From Methanocella sp. (lineage in GTDB: Archaea > Halobacteriota > Methanocellia > Methanocellales > Methanocellaceae): a stretch of 39,286 nucleotides of DNA. Made by a program: the position numbers and the translations under genes. The stretch covers positions 1-39,286 of the forward strand of contig NZ_DATJPM010000020.1 in the NCBI RefSeq assembly GCF_035506375.1, given 5' to 3'. A model generated the notes under the pieces. That model saw nothing but the letters and a program-made list of their open reading frames with translations, was not told the DNA's origin and did no database searches. Below are positions 15,102 to 23,336 of the stretch, piece after piece. How positions within the stretch are numbered: the first letter of the stretch is position 1; each line of letters starts with the position of its first letter.

Positions 15102-15617
15102 CTATCGTTCCCGGGTGATCTCCAGTCTCTGCCCCTTGACCACGATGTTATGGGAACGCTTGGCGACGCCCTTTAAAAAAGTGGGGCTGCGGTCGAATAT
15201 CCGGGAAAGGTTCACCAGGGAGGCGTTACCGCCCTCGATCTCCTTCTCCATCTTTTCCGCCATTTTCCTTAAGCTCTCGTCCATGGAGAACGCGATCATG
15301 ATGAGCTCGCTCAGCTCCTTCATCGAGCACTGGAAGTTGGCCCGGACCTCGTTATAGGACGTCCTGTACTCGAGCACCGGCGGCTCGCCCGGCGCGGGCA
15401 TCCTCCACCGGCTCTCGATGAGGCCGCCCTGCTTTAAAGCATCTAAGCTCTTGCTGACGTCCTTGCCGGTGATCTCCTGGAGCTCCTCCTCCGTCTTCCA
15501 GCCCGCGGATATCTCGTTGAACACCTGGGAGTGCAGCTTTGAGTTAAAGACCTGCAGAAGCGGCACCAGGTCGGCTGGGTCATTGATGATCTTGGTTCTT
15601 TTTACGGTCGGCTCCAT
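15102..15617 (-). CDS. ArsR-like winged-helix DNA-binding protein
   Basis: The protein has 171 residues. The N-terminal half contains LHSQVFNEISAGWKTEEEL, then ITGKDVSKSLDALKQGGLIE, a winged-helix core without metal-binding cysteines in the recognition helix. The middle has EYRTSYNEVRANFQCSMKEL. A C-terminal helical part (ESLRKMAEKMEKEIEG) is probably for dimerisation. It is the first gene of a two-regulator operon, divergent to hypF, with a GGGAG site before the ATG at 15617. It may control the operon or the neighbouring hypF; this is inference from position only. Confidence 0.82.
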   Translation of the reverse strand: MEPTVKRTKIINDPADLVPLLQVFNSKLHSQVFNEISAGWKTEEELQEITGKDVSKSLDALKQGGLIESRWRMPAPGEPPVLEYRTSYNEVRANFQCSMKELSELIMIAFSMDESLRKMAEKMEKEIEGGNASLVNLSRIFDRSPTFLKGVAKRSHNIVVKGQRLEITRER

Positions 15618-15697
15618 CTAAAATTAAACTCCCGGCATATACTTTATTATTATTAGCACCATTAATAGTTAGGCCTCTCAGTAAATAACTTCGATAG

Positions 15698-15709
15698 AAA
15701 AATATATCA
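15698..15709 (+). promoter_or_regulatory. TATA-box promoter of hypF
   Basis: AAAAATATATCAC lies about 35 bases upstream of the hypF ATG at 15740. The 122-bp gap also holds the minus-strand promoter of the regulator operon. Confidence 0.5.
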
Positions 15710-15739
15710 CAAATCGGCAATAAACTTTTTGAAAGATTT

Positions 15740-17986
15740 ATGAAAAAAGTGAGGATTTTGGCCCGCGGCATCGTCCAGGGCGTGGGGTTCCGGCCCTTTG
15801 TTCACAATCTCGCCGTCGCTCATTCTGTTAATGGCTACGTCAAGAACCTGGGCACGAGCGTGGAGGTCGTGGCCGAGGGAAAGGACTCCGACGTGGACGC
15901 CTTCGTCGAGGGCATGGGGCACGGGCCGAAGCTGTCCCGGATCGACTCGCTCGACGTGGCGGAGCAGCCGTATAGCGGGGCCTATCACGATTTTCACATC
16001 GAGAAAAGCTCGGCGTCGGGCTTCGGCGGGTTCATCCCGCCCGACACCGGCATCTGCAATAACTGCCTGGAGGACATGCGTGGCGAGAGCCGCTTTAATG
16101 GCTACTGGGCGACTTCCTGCGTCGACTGCGGCCCCAGGTATGCCATCATGGACACCCTGCCCTATGACCGGGACAACACCACGATGACAGACTTCCCCTT
16201 CTGCGAGGACTGCATGCGCGATTATAGGGACCCCCATAATAGGCGCTACCATGCCCAGGGCTTTTCCTGCCCGAAGTGCGGCCCGAGGCTGTTCCTGTAC
16301 GGCGAAGACCGCAAACTTTTAACGCCACCGCTGGAGGAGACCATCCGGCTCCTCAATGAGGGCAATATTCTGGCCATAAAAGGCGTCGGCGGATTTCATT
16401 TATGCTGTAAGATGGACGTGACGCCCCGGCTGAGGCAGCGCAGGAACCGGCCCGAGCAGCCCTTCGCTCTCATGGCGCCTCTGCCCATCATCGAGAAGTA
16501 CGCGTACGTCAACTACGGGGAGCGGGGGCTCCTGGACTCCATGCAGCGCCCCATCGTGCTGCTGCGCCGCAGGGCGGGCGTGCCCGAATCCGTGGCGCCG
16601 GGCCTGCACACGGTGGGCTTCATGACGCCCTACACGGGCTTCCACCACCTGCTCTTCAGGGACATCGGCGAGCCGCTCATCATGACGAGCGCCAACCTCC
16701 CATCCGAGCCCATGGTCAGGGACAACGAGGAGGCGTTCCGGCGCCTCAGGGGCATCGCGGACTATTATCTGTTGCATGACCGGCGGATACTGAACCGGTG
16801 CGACGACTCCGTGCTCCGGTATAACGACGGCATGTTCTTCACGCGTATGGCCCGGGGCTACGCGCCCGCCATGTTCCCCATGAAAAAGAGCTCGCCGAGG
16901 GCCATCCTGGCCATGGGGCCCGAGCTGAACTCGTCCATCTCCATATACAGGGATAATCTCTGCTACACGTCCCACCACCTGGGCCACATTAACAACCCTC
17001 TTGCCCTGGACTTTTTAAAGGAGACGGTGGACCGGCTGCTTAAGATGACAAAAGTTATCCCGGAGGTCGTCGTAACCGACATGCACCCGTCCTTCCTCTC
17101 GTCCCGCCTGGGAAGAGAGATCGCGCAGCATTTCAGCGCCGACGTGGTCACCGTCCAGCACCACCGGGCCCACATCGGGTCGCTCGTCGTCGAGGGCGTC
17201 GAGCTGGACGACGTCGTGGGCGTCGCCATGGACGGCGTGGGCTACGGCGAGGACGGCACGGTCTGGGGCGGAGAGATCTTCCACGGCGGGGAGCACCCGG
17301 CGGGATTATTGCCAGTGCCCATGCCCGGAGGAGACCTGGCCACGAAGTTCCCCATGCGCATGGTCGCCGGCATCTTATACGGCAGCGTCGACGACGGCGA
17401 ACTATTGAAAATCATGGAGGCGAACATGGGGGCGACCGAGGCGCAGGTGATCCTTAAGCAGATCGAGCGGAAGATCAACGTGGCCTACTCGTCGAGCGCG
17501 GGCCGGGTCCTCGACGCGGTGGCCGCTCTGCTGGGCGTGTGCTACCGGCGCACCTACGAGGGCGAGCCGGCTATGAAGCTGGAAAGCTACGCCTTCGCCG
17601 GCGACGCTGAAAAGGTCAGCCTGCCCTGCGACATCGTAAAGATGGACGGCCGGAACATGGTGGACTCCCGGAGCCTGCTTAAGGCCGTCGTAGAGGCCAT
17701 GGGCCAGGGCGAGAATAAGCACGACATCGCGGCCTCGGCCCAGGTCTCGCTGGCCCGGGCGTTCGCTGTGCAGGCGTGCGAGGCGGCGAAAAAAAGCGGA
17801 GCCCCTGTCGTAGGCTTCAGCGGCGGCGTAGCGGTGAACGCGGCCATCGGCCGCACCATCGAGGATTACGTAAAAAACGAGGGCCTGCGCTTTGTCACGA
17901 ACCACAGGCTGCCCTGCGGCGACGGCGGAGTATCCTTCGGGCAGGCCGTGCTCGCCCGTGACATGATCGCGGATCTTTCGTCGTAA
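15740..17986 (+). CDS. hypF: Carbamoyltransferase HypF ([NiFe]-hydrogenase maturation)
   Basis: HypF makes carbamoyl-AMP from carbamoyl phosphate and passes the carbamoyl group to HypE, the precursor of the cyanide ligands of the [NiFe] centre. All four parts of the 748-residue protein are visible. The acylphosphatase domain (1-90) has RGIVQGVGFRPFV. Two zinc fingers have C106/C109/C127/C130 and C155/C158/C177/C180. The YrdC-like domain has ILAIKGVGGFHL and MTSANLPSEPM. The Kae1-like domain has VQHHRAHI, AMDGVGYGEDG and FSGGVAVNAA. It implies that the organism uses [NiFe] hydrogenases. No other hyp gene is adjacent. It ends 45 bp before a convergent gene. Confidence 0.97.
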   Translation: MKKVRILARGIVQGVGFRPFVHNLAVAHSVNGYVKNLGTSVEVVAEGKDSDVDAFVEGMGHGPKLSRIDSLDVAEQPYSGAYHDFHIEKSSASGFGGFIPPDTGICNNCLEDMRGESRFNGYWATSCVDCGPRYAIMDTLPYDRDNTTMTDFPFCEDCMRDYRDPHNRRYHAQGFSCPKCGPRLFLYGEDRKLLTPPLEETIRLLNEGNILAIKGVGGFHLCCKMDVTPRLRQRRNRPEQPFALMAPLPIIEKYAYVNYGERGLLDSMQRPIVLLRRRAGVPESVAPGLHTVGFMTPYTGFHHLLFRDIGEPLIMTSANLPSEPMVRDNEEAFRRLRGIADYYLLHDRRILNRCDDSVLRYNDGMFFTRMARGYAPAMFPMKKSSPRAILAMGPELNSSISIYRDNLCYTSHHLGHINNPLALDFLKETVDRLLKMTKVIPEVVVTDMHPSFLSSRLGREIAQHFSADVVTVQHHRAHIGSLVVEGVELDDVVGVAMDGVGYGEDGTVWGGEIFHGGEHPAGLLPVPMPGGDLATKFPMRMVAGILYGSVDDGELLKIMEANMGATEAQVILKQIERKINVAYSSSAGRVLDAVAALLGVCYRRTYEGEPAMKLESYAFAGDAEKVSLPCDIVKMDGRNMVDSRSLLKAVVEAMGQGENKHDIAASAQVSLARAFAVQACEAAKKSGAPVVGFSGGVAVNAAIGRTIEDYVKNEGLRFVTNHRLPCGDGGVSFGQAVLARDMIADLSS

Positions 17987-18031
17987 GCATAAAAATTGAT
18001 AATATCTCGGCCGTTAAACAATTATCTGGAA

Positions 18032-18685
18032 TTATTTGAACAGCCCGAAGAAACCCTTCTTCTCGGGCTTTTCTTCTTTTGCGCCCTTTTTCGGCGCTTT
18101 CTTATGTGAAGCCGTGGCCGTGCTCTTCGAGGAAAGGTCTTTCGCCGCCTGTGCATTCTTGGGCTCGACTTTTATCGGCGTTTTCGGCGGCAGGATGACG
18201 GGCTCCTTATTCGGCTCGGGCTTTCTGAGAACCTCGGCGCCGACCTTCTTTAGTTCAGGGTAGTCCATGTCGTCGTTGACGACCATCTTGCCCTGGATGT
18301 GCTTCGAGGGGGGGCTGCCCTGGATCTCGATGAGGCCGCCCGCATCGAGCGAGCCGAACCTCACGCCCGGCCGGATGAACGCGCCGCCCAGGGCCTTCAC
18401 ATGGCCGATGACGCTGGCGTTGTCCAGCGCCTTGAGGTCGCCATCGGCGGTGACGTCGCCGTAGACGATGGAGCCGGGCCCTAAAATGACGTTATTCGCA
18501 CGCACGCTGCCCGTCACCTGGGCGTTCTTTCCCAGCACGAGGTCGCCGTCGATGGTCACCTGCTCCATGCACCGGGAGTTCATGCCCAGGATGAGGTTGA
18601 TCCTGTGAGTGATAGGCCTGGCGTAGCTGGAGTTTTTCATGATGATGAGCGTGTTAGAATCCCTGTGGGCGCGGATGGAAGCCAT
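18032..18685 (-). CDS. Bactofilin-like polymer-forming protein
   Basis: The protein has 217 residues. Residues about 40-130 show short beta repeats typical of the bactofilin right-handed helix: VTIDGDLVLGKNAQVTGSV, IVYGDVTADGDL, NASVIGHVKALGG and FIRPGVRFGSL. The C-terminal third is a basic, Pro/Lys/Ser-rich linker (PPKTPIKVEPK, KKAPKKGAKEEKPEKKG) ending in GFFGLFK, an amphipathic tail that could touch the membrane. Bactofilins form filaments in bacteria; archaeal relatives are little studied. A TATA-like TTTTTATATC lies on the minus strand at 18726-18737. Confidence 0.8.
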   Translation of the reverse strand: MASIRAHRDSNTLIIMKNSSYARPITHRINLILGMNSRCMEQVTIDGDLVLGKNAQVTGSVRANNVILGPGSIVYGDVTADGDLKALDNASVIGHVKALGGAFIRPGVRFGSLDAGGLIEIQGSPPSKHIQGKMVVNDDMDYPELKKVGAEVLRKPEPNKEPVILPPKTPIKVEPKNAQAAKDLSSKSTATASHKKAPKKGAKEEKPEKKGFFGLFK

Positions 18686-19024
18686 TTTAAGCAGATCCCT
18701 TAACCTATTACATCTCCCATCGGATATAAAAATCTTTCAGCCAAATGGGAGGCTTATCTATCTATCGCTGGCTTAACCATATACTTTTTCGGCCACATCG
18801 GCTAAAATACGTTTTTATTTGTCGCCGGCCACCATGCCGTTGCCGCCAATCGGTGCGCCCCGGGCATGTATTACCATCGAGCCGAATGCGCGGCCATTAT
18901 CATCGCTTAAAAAATATTATGTTAATATCGATAAAAAATGGTAAACTACTGGCTGCAATACATCGCTCGGGCCGGATGGCTCAAGCGCCGCCCGCTCCAG
19001 GAACGGTCTCCCTGCACTGCCTTT
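18686..19024. other. Intergenic region of about 340 bp, no gene seen
   Basis: This lies between two minus-strand genes. Apart from the bactofilin promoter (TATA-like at 18726-18737, AAGGGA near the start) I see AT-rich patches (18805-18825 and 18905-18940) but no reading frame with an RBS and no match to the repeat families. Confidence 0.5.
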
Positions 19025-19531
19025 CTACCCGGGGGAGCGCAGATAGCCCACGAACGGTATGCGGTATCGGGCGATGCCGATCACCCATTCTTTCTTCACT
19101 GGCGAGGCGAACGATATACTGGATTCCTGGTCGTAGATGCCGTTGTTATTATCCCCCAGGGTTATGTAGCCCGGCCATGGCGCCGCAGAGCCTCCGGGCC
19201 ACATGGGCTCGCTCTGGTTCACCCACCGGATGGCCCTGTGAATGACAGGGGTAGCATTATGGTTGCCGCCAGGCCAGTAGACGATCACGTCGCCGGCCTT
19301 CCCGAACGACGTGTAGTTGCTGCTCTCAGAGCCCTCGCATGTCCTCACGTCGCCCCGGCTCAGGGACTGTATGAACACAAGGTCCCCCTTCTCCAGGTGC
19401 GGGGACATGCTCTCGCTGGTGACGCTCACCAGGGGAGGCCACCCGCCCGCGTATACGTAGAGCCCCCCGAAAAAAAGGATCAGGATGACGATCGCTATTG
19501 CGATGTCCTTCAGGGTTTGCCGGTCGACCAT
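19025..19531 (-). CDS. Signal peptidase I, archaeal Ser/His type (S26B), copy 2
   Basis: The protein has 168 residues. An N-terminal membrane helix IAIAIVILILFFGGLYVYAGG is followed by VSVTSESMSPHL with the nucleophilic Ser. GDLVFIQSL, GDVIVYWPGG, TPVIHRAIRW with the catalytic His and ITLGDNNNGIYDQ follow. It has the same order of motifs as the copy at 914-1489 but a clean ATG start. The two differ clearly in sequence, so they are old paralogs and probably have different substrates or expression. It is divergent to the peroxiredoxin gene. Confidence 0.93.
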   Translation of the reverse strand: MVDRQTLKDIAIAIVILILFFGGLYVYAGGWPPLVSVTSESMSPHLEKGDLVFIQSLSRGDVRTCEGSESSNYTSFGKAGDVIVYWPGGNHNATPVIHRAIRWVNQSEPMWPGGSAAPWPGYITLGDNNNGIYDQESSISFASPVKKEWVIGIARYRIPFVGYLRSPG

Positions 19532-19589
19532 GGTATAACTCTATATAGGCCCTTGTTCCGGTTAAAAGCGTTTTGGGCGATAAAATATT

Positions 19590-19610
19590 AAATTAATATT
19601 ATATATATTT
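19590..19610 (+). promoter_or_regulatory. TATA-box promoter of the peroxiredoxin gene
   Basis: TTAATATTATATATATTTAA gives a transcription start about 25 bases downstream, just before the GTG (19629) and ATG (19638) start candidates. The mRNA should be leaderless or nearly so. Confidence 0.6.
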
Positions 19611-19637
19611 AAACTAATTAGCATCACAGTGTCCATT

Positions 19638-20201
19638 ATGCTGAAGATCAACGAGAAAGTGCCTGACTTCGAGGCGGAAGCCTACCAGAACGACCGGATA
19701 AGGAAGATCAAATTTTCGGATTACAGGGGCAAGTGGATGGTCCTGGTATTTTACCCGGGCGACTTCACCTTTGTCTGCCCCACGGAACTGCAGGAGCTGG
19801 GCGAGCTGTACGACGACTTTAAAAAAGAGGGCTCCGAGGTGCTCAGCGTGAGCAAGGACACGGTATTCGTGCATAAGGCCTGGCACGATAACTCGCCGGC
19901 CATTCAGACCATAAAATACCCGATGGTGGCCGACCCCTCGGGAAAGATCTGCCGCGAGTTCGGCACGCTCACCGAGGACGAGGGGCTCTCCTTAAGAGGC
20001 AGCTTCGTCATCGACCCCGACGGCTTTCTTAAGTGCTTAGAAATACAGGATACCAGTATCGGCCGGAGCATGCACGAGCTGTTGCGTAAATTGCAGGCGG
20101 CCAGGTTCGTCCGCGAGCACAAGGGGCGGGCATGCCCCGCGAGCTGGCAGCCGGGCGAAGAGACGCTGAAGCCGGGCCTAAACCTGGTTGGCAAGATATA
20201 A
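19638..20201 (+). CDS. 2-Cys peroxiredoxin (AhpC/Prx1 type)
   Basis: This thiol peroxidase reduces hydrogen peroxide and alkyl peroxides in the cytoplasm. The protein has 187 residues. FYPGDFTFVCPTEL carries the peroxidatic Cys, and ACPASWQPGEETLKPG near the C-terminus carries the resolving Cys. The conserved Arg of the active site is in SLRGSFVIDPDG. An in-frame GTG at 19629 would add three residues. It is useful in a methanogen that meets oxygen. Contrast the cysteine-less redoxin at 374-880. No reductase is adjacent. Confidence 0.95.
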   Translation: MLKINEKVPDFEAEAYQNDRIRKIKFSDYRGKWMVLVFYPGDFTFVCPTELQELGELYDDFKKEGSEVLSVSKDTVFVHKAWHDNSPAIQTIKYPMVADPSGKICREFGTLTEDEGLSLRGSFVIDPDGFLKCLEIQDTSIGRSMHELLRKLQAARFVREHKGRACPASWQPGEETLKPGLNLVGKI

Positions 20202-20301
20202 ATCATCGCGATAAAAGATGGTTAGGCACCCTTCATTCTTTTATTGAGGCTAAAGGGAGACCCGCTTCGCGCGGAGCGCTCTTGCTTACCCTCGCTTGCC
20301 C

Positions 20302-20346
20302 TCGAAGCTACATTGCCTGAAGGCAAACGAAAAAAGCCCGAACCAT
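20302..20346 (+). repeat. Short hairpin repeat, family 5, copy 2
   Basis: CTACATTGCCTGAAGGCAAA, CGAAAAAAGCCCGAACCAT matches 37151-37194 and the complement of 1663-1702. The stem is TTGCC/GGCAA with a three- to four-base loop. This is the only copy not in a convergent gap; it lies between the peroxiredoxin and tRNA genes. Confidence 0.82.
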
Positions 20347-20451
20347 GGAATTGGCATAAATTATTACTTCCACTTGCATCATTTAAAAAAAGGCATGTGT
20401 AACCGAAATGTTAATATGATAGGTGTTACATTTGTGTGTTGTCTTTTACGC

Positions 20452-20524
20452 GCCTCGGTGGCTTAGCCGGCATAGCGCGTCCTTGGTAAGGACGAGGTCG
20501 CGAGTTCAAATCTCGCCCGAGGCT
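20452..20524 (+). tRNA. tRNA-Thr, anticodon GGT
   Basis: The cloverleaf closes fully. The acceptor stem GCCTCGG pairs with CCGAGGC and the discriminator base is T. The D arm is 20461-20476. The anticodon stem CGTCC/GGACG holds loop TTGGTAA (anticodon GGT, reading ACC/ACT). The T arm GCGAG-TTCAAAT-CTCGC is standard. No intron and no encoded CCA. An AT-rich TATA-like stretch (about 20406-20418) lies upstream. Confidence 0.96.
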
Positions 20525-20532
20525 CTGGTACA

Positions 20533-20556
20533 AGGGGTTACAATCCCCTTTTTTTA
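20533..20556 (+). terminator. Hairpin plus T-run terminator after tRNA-Thr
   Basis: GGGG-TTACAAT-CCCC is followed directly by seven or more T residues, beginning nine bases after the tRNA. An oligo-T run alone can stop archaeal RNA polymerase; the stem-loop adds support. Confidence 0.65.
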
Positions 20557-20626
20557 TTTTATGGAGCGAGGCACTTATTTCTAATGTGCACCCGGTCATT
20601 AGAACACGTGAATTAAAAGCTCCCAC

Positions 20627-20709
20627 GGGGTGCCAAGAGACAAGGTTAGACTCTATAGACCATTAGGACTTTAAAATCACAGGTGATGAAACTACCATCA
20701 CCGCACCCC
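20627..20709 (+). ncRNA. Candidate structured RNA of unknown class
   Basis: GGGGTGC (20627-20633) pairs with GCACCCC (20703-20709). Directly stacked inside is a perfect hairpin GGTGATG-AAACTAC-CATCACC (20682-20702). The enclosed 48 bases also contain pairing stretches. It lies in the 410-bp gap between tRNA-Thr and the PH/zinc-ribbon gene, on the same strand as both. It could be a small RNA or a leader element. No known class was recognised, and it might be fortuitous. Confidence 0.35.
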
Positions 20710-20934
20710 CAGTAGGGCTATACCAACATCGATATTTTAAGAACCATGTAATCAGATACATGTGTTAGCGTATCTGAAACTATCTGGACTGCGTCTTCCT
20801 CTCAAATAAAATTCGCCAATATTTTCTAATTTTTCAATGCTTAATATTTATTTGGCTTGTGCTTTAGAGCAATCTTTATCGTTTATTCAACAATTAACTT
20901 AAACATTATCAAATATTTATGGAGTGATATAAGA

Positions 20935-21555
20935 ATGCCTTTTTGTCCTATGTGCGGAACGGAATATCAACAAGGAAGTGTGTTCTGCTCGAAGTGCGGT
21001 AACAAACTCGGAAGCCCAGCCCCGGCGGCCCCTAGCAATCCGGCTACCGACGGTGGCGCAGTGATACAAAAAGTAAGTACCAATTTTGATAGCGAAGAAA
21101 CGATCCTGTGGACCGGAAAGCCGTCTGGCATAAGATCCAGCATCAAAGACAAGGCTCAGATTAACGCCACGAGCTACACGGTGACGAGCCAGAGAATTAC
21201 CATCAAATCCGGCCTCATCGGCAAGAAAGAGGAGGATATTGACCTCTATAGGATAAAAGATATCAAGGTCAACCAGAGCTTAAAAGACCGGGCGATGGGC
21301 ATTGGCGACATCGAAATCGTCTTAATTGATGGCACCATGAAGATTATGTTGGAGGAGGTCAAGGATCCCAACAACGTCAAGGAGACCGTAAGAAAGGCCA
21401 TGATCGCCGAAAAGACTGCGCAGAGGACCACGCACGTCCAGAAAGAGGTCGTCAAAGAGGTCGTCAAAATACCGTGCAAATACTGTGGCGGCCTCATCGA
21501 GAGCACAAGCACAAAATGCCCCATCTGTGGTGCGCCGTTGAACCCGTTCAAGTGA
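20935..21555 (+). CDS. Zinc-ribbon / PH-domain protein (first gene of SPFH cluster)
   Basis: The protein has 206 residues from the ATG at 20935 (GGAGTGAT upstream). An N-terminal zinc ribbon has CPMCG and CSKCG. A bacterial-PH-like domain (about 50-165) has ETILWTGKPSG, TSYTVTSQRITIKSGLIGKK, DLYRIKDIKV, GDIEIVLIDGT and a final helix. A C-terminal zinc ribbon has CKYCGG and CPICGAP. The PH-like fold often contacts membranes or stress proteins. The AT content is a little higher than in nearby genes. It is followed by the coiled-coil and SPFH genes on the same strand, so they probably act together. Confidence 0.85.
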   Translation: MPFCPMCGTEYQQGSVFCSKCGNKLGSPAPAAPSNPATDGGAVIQKVSTNFDSEETILWTGKPSGIRSSIKDKAQINATSYTVTSQRITIKSGLIGKKEEDIDLYRIKDIKVNQSLKDRAMGIGDIEIVLIDGTMKIMLEEVKDPNNVKETVRKAMIAEKTAQRTTHVQKEVVKEVVKIPCKYCGGLIESTSTKCPICGAPLNPFK

Positions 21556-21654
21556 ATTATGAGGAGTTACGTTGAAATGCGACAATTGTAATGCCGGATT
21601 TTCAGATATTATTGAATAGCAGTAATAAATTTATTATCTTCAGGAGGATGGAAT

Positions 21655-22185
21655 ATGGCTGACTTAAGGGAAAAGGTCGTAGAGGATCGGGGTATCATCT
21701 CCCGGATTCAGATGTTCGTGCCAGGGTTCCGTGGATACAGGATCAAAGAGGATCGGCGGACGGCGGACAACATGATTCGACTGCAGTTTGCGGAAAAGCT
21801 GGCAGATATTCGGAAGGAGGTCGAAGGCTGTCGGTCGGTGATGGCGACCAACAACTCCCTTGAGCACTTGGAGCGGCTAGGCATTTTAATAAACCGCTTC
21901 AAGGTGGTGGAGCTGGGTGTGGCCCACGCGGCCCAGGGCTATTCCGGGATATCGGCGAAGGTTAAAGTGGGAGAACCTGAGCTGAATAAGCTTTACGAGT
22001 ATGATTATTCTTTAGCGTCATCGCTAGCCGACATGGCCACCGATGCCAGGAAGCTTAAGGCGGCGGTCGACTCCGATAACAGTGCCTCTATCAAGGAGAG
22101 CATCGGAGCGCTGGCAGCGAAGGTCGAGGCGTTCGAGGCCACGTTCCGGAACCGTATGACGGCCATCACCGGCATGGAGGTGTAA
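21655..22185 (+). CDS. Coiled-coil partner protein of the SPFH cluster
   Basis: The protein has 176 residues with GGAGGATGG before the ATG. It is nearly all helical: IRLQFAEKLADIRKEVEG, NSLEHLERLGILINRF, SSLADMATDARKLKAAV and SIGALAAKVEAFEATF. An N-terminal segment MFVPGFRGYRIKEDRRTAD is conserved-looking. No cysteine motif, signal or membrane helix is present. It lies two bases before the SPFH gene, whose GGAGGTG ribosome site is inside this gene's end, so coupling is likely. It resembles YdjH-like partners only by position and character; I do not claim homology. Confidence 0.8.
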   Translation: MADLREKVVEDRGIISRIQMFVPGFRGYRIKEDRRTADNMIRLQFAEKLADIRKEVEGCRSVMATNNSLEHLERLGILINRFKVVELGVAHAAQGYSGISAKVKVGEPELNKLYEYDYSLASSLADMATDARKLKAAVDSDNSASIKESIGALAAKVEAFEATFRNRMTAITGMEV

Positions 22186-22187
22186 CC

Positions 22188-23336
22188 ATGGGAATAGTGA
22201 CCGATAAGAAGGGTAGCATAATTGGCGCGGTGACCATCGCCTGGACGGACGGTGAGAAGCGCAACAACGTGATGTGGAAGGTGCCCCGGAACATCCGGTT
22301 TAATGACAACATCGTCGTGAGAGAAGACGAGATAGCTGTCTTTTATCGGGACGGCAAGGCCCTCGACTACATTGACCGGCCCGACAGGTACGCGCTCACC
22401 TCCATGAACGCCCCAATCGTGGGCAACATCGCCAAGTGGCTGAGTGGCGCCCAGCAGCAGGCAGAGGTTTACTACATTCAGAAAAAAGTGTTCGACGGCA
22501 AGTTTGGGAGCAAACAGCCATACGTCTTTGAGGACAAGACCTTCCAGCTCATCAAGCTCAGCCTGTTCGGGGAGTTCCGTTACAAGGTGTCCAACCCGAC
22601 CAGCTTCATCAACTACTTCGTCGGCACCCTGAACATCAGCACCGCCGCGGATGTGGAGGACCGCATCAAGGAACAGGTTGTCACCTCCATGTACAACGTT
22701 CTAGGTAAACTCAAGGATAAAAGCCTGGGCGTGATCAACCTGGCGGCCAACCTGAAGAACATTGAGCAAATATTTTTAGAGGACTCGAAGACCGACTTCG
22801 AGCCATACGGCATTACCATCGATAAGATTTCCGGTCTCTACATCAGCTTGCCAGACGAGGTACAGAAGGCGGTGGACACCAGGGCATCCATGTCAGTACT
22901 CGGCACTAACTATATGGGATACCAGACCGGCCAGGCTATGCGAGAAGCGGCTTCAAATCCCTCCGGAGGGACCGCAGGCGTCGGCGTCGGAGTGGGCGCT
23001 GGCGTAGGAATGGGCTATGCCATGATGGGCCAGATGGTCTCGGGCAGCCAGCAGCATCCATCGGCATTCTCTGTACCAACAACACCCACTTCCCCGCCTC
23101 CGGGAAGTATACCATGCACAAAATGCGGGGCAACCGTGCCATCTGGCAGTAAGTTCTGTCCCTCTTGCGGCACTCCTCAGCAAAACTCATGTCCTAAATG
23201 TGGCGTATCGCTACCTTCTGGTGCGAAGTTCTGTCCGTCCTGCGGGGCTTCGATACAGGGTAGTTGCTCAAAATGCGGCGCTAAACTGGAATCAGGGGTT
23301 AGATTCTGTTCCCAGTGTGGCAACCCATCAGGGTAA
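22188..23336 (+). CDS. SPFH/band-7 domain protein with C-terminal zinc ribbons (YdjI/COG4260 type)
   Basis: The protein has 382 residues. Residues about 20-260 form an SPFH-type domain: IRFNDNIVVREDEIAVFYRDGKALD (given as IVVREDEIAVFYRDGK), LTSMNAPIVG, VFDGKFGSKQPYVFEDKTF, VEDRIKEQVV and YGITIDKISGLYISLPDEV. A Gly-rich low-complexity linker (VGVGVGAGVGMGYAMMG) follows. Three CxKCG/CxSCG pairs form zinc ribbons at the end (CTKCG-CPSCG, CPKCG-CPSCG, CSKCG-CSQCG). Stomatin-like proteins form membrane-associated oligomers; the bacterial relative YdjI works with PspA in envelope stress. No PspA gene is seen here. Confidence 0.9.
   Translation: MGIVTDKKGSIIGAVTIAWTDGEKRNNVMWKVPRNIRFNDNIVVREDEIAVFYRDGKALDYIDRPDRYALTSMNAPIVGNIAKWLSGAQQQAEVYYIQKKVFDGKFGSKQPYVFEDKTFQLIKLSLFGEFRYKVSNPTSFINYFVGTLNISTAADVEDRIKEQVVTSMYNVLGKLKDKSLGVINLAANLKNIEQIFLEDSKTDFEPYGITIDKISGLYISLPDEVQKAVDTRASMSVLGTNYMGYQTGQAMREAASNPSGGTAGVGVGVGAGVGMGYAMMGQMVSGSQQHPSAFSVPTTPTSPPPGSIPCTKCGATVPSGSKFCPSCGTPQQNSCPKCGVSLPSGAKFCPSCGASIQGSCSKCGAKLESGVRFCSQCGNPSG

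Noticed and set aside
18745..19245. Plus-strand frame of about 166 codons over the signal peptidase copy 2 end
   Set aside because: Arg/Cys-rich composition, no RBS, and it overlaps a well-supported gene on the other strand.
20680..20775. C/D-box small RNA (GTGATGA and a later CTGA)
   Set aside because: The boxes are about 90 bases apart with no D'/C' pair, too long for a standard archaeal C/D RNA. The stem-loop reading was kept instead.
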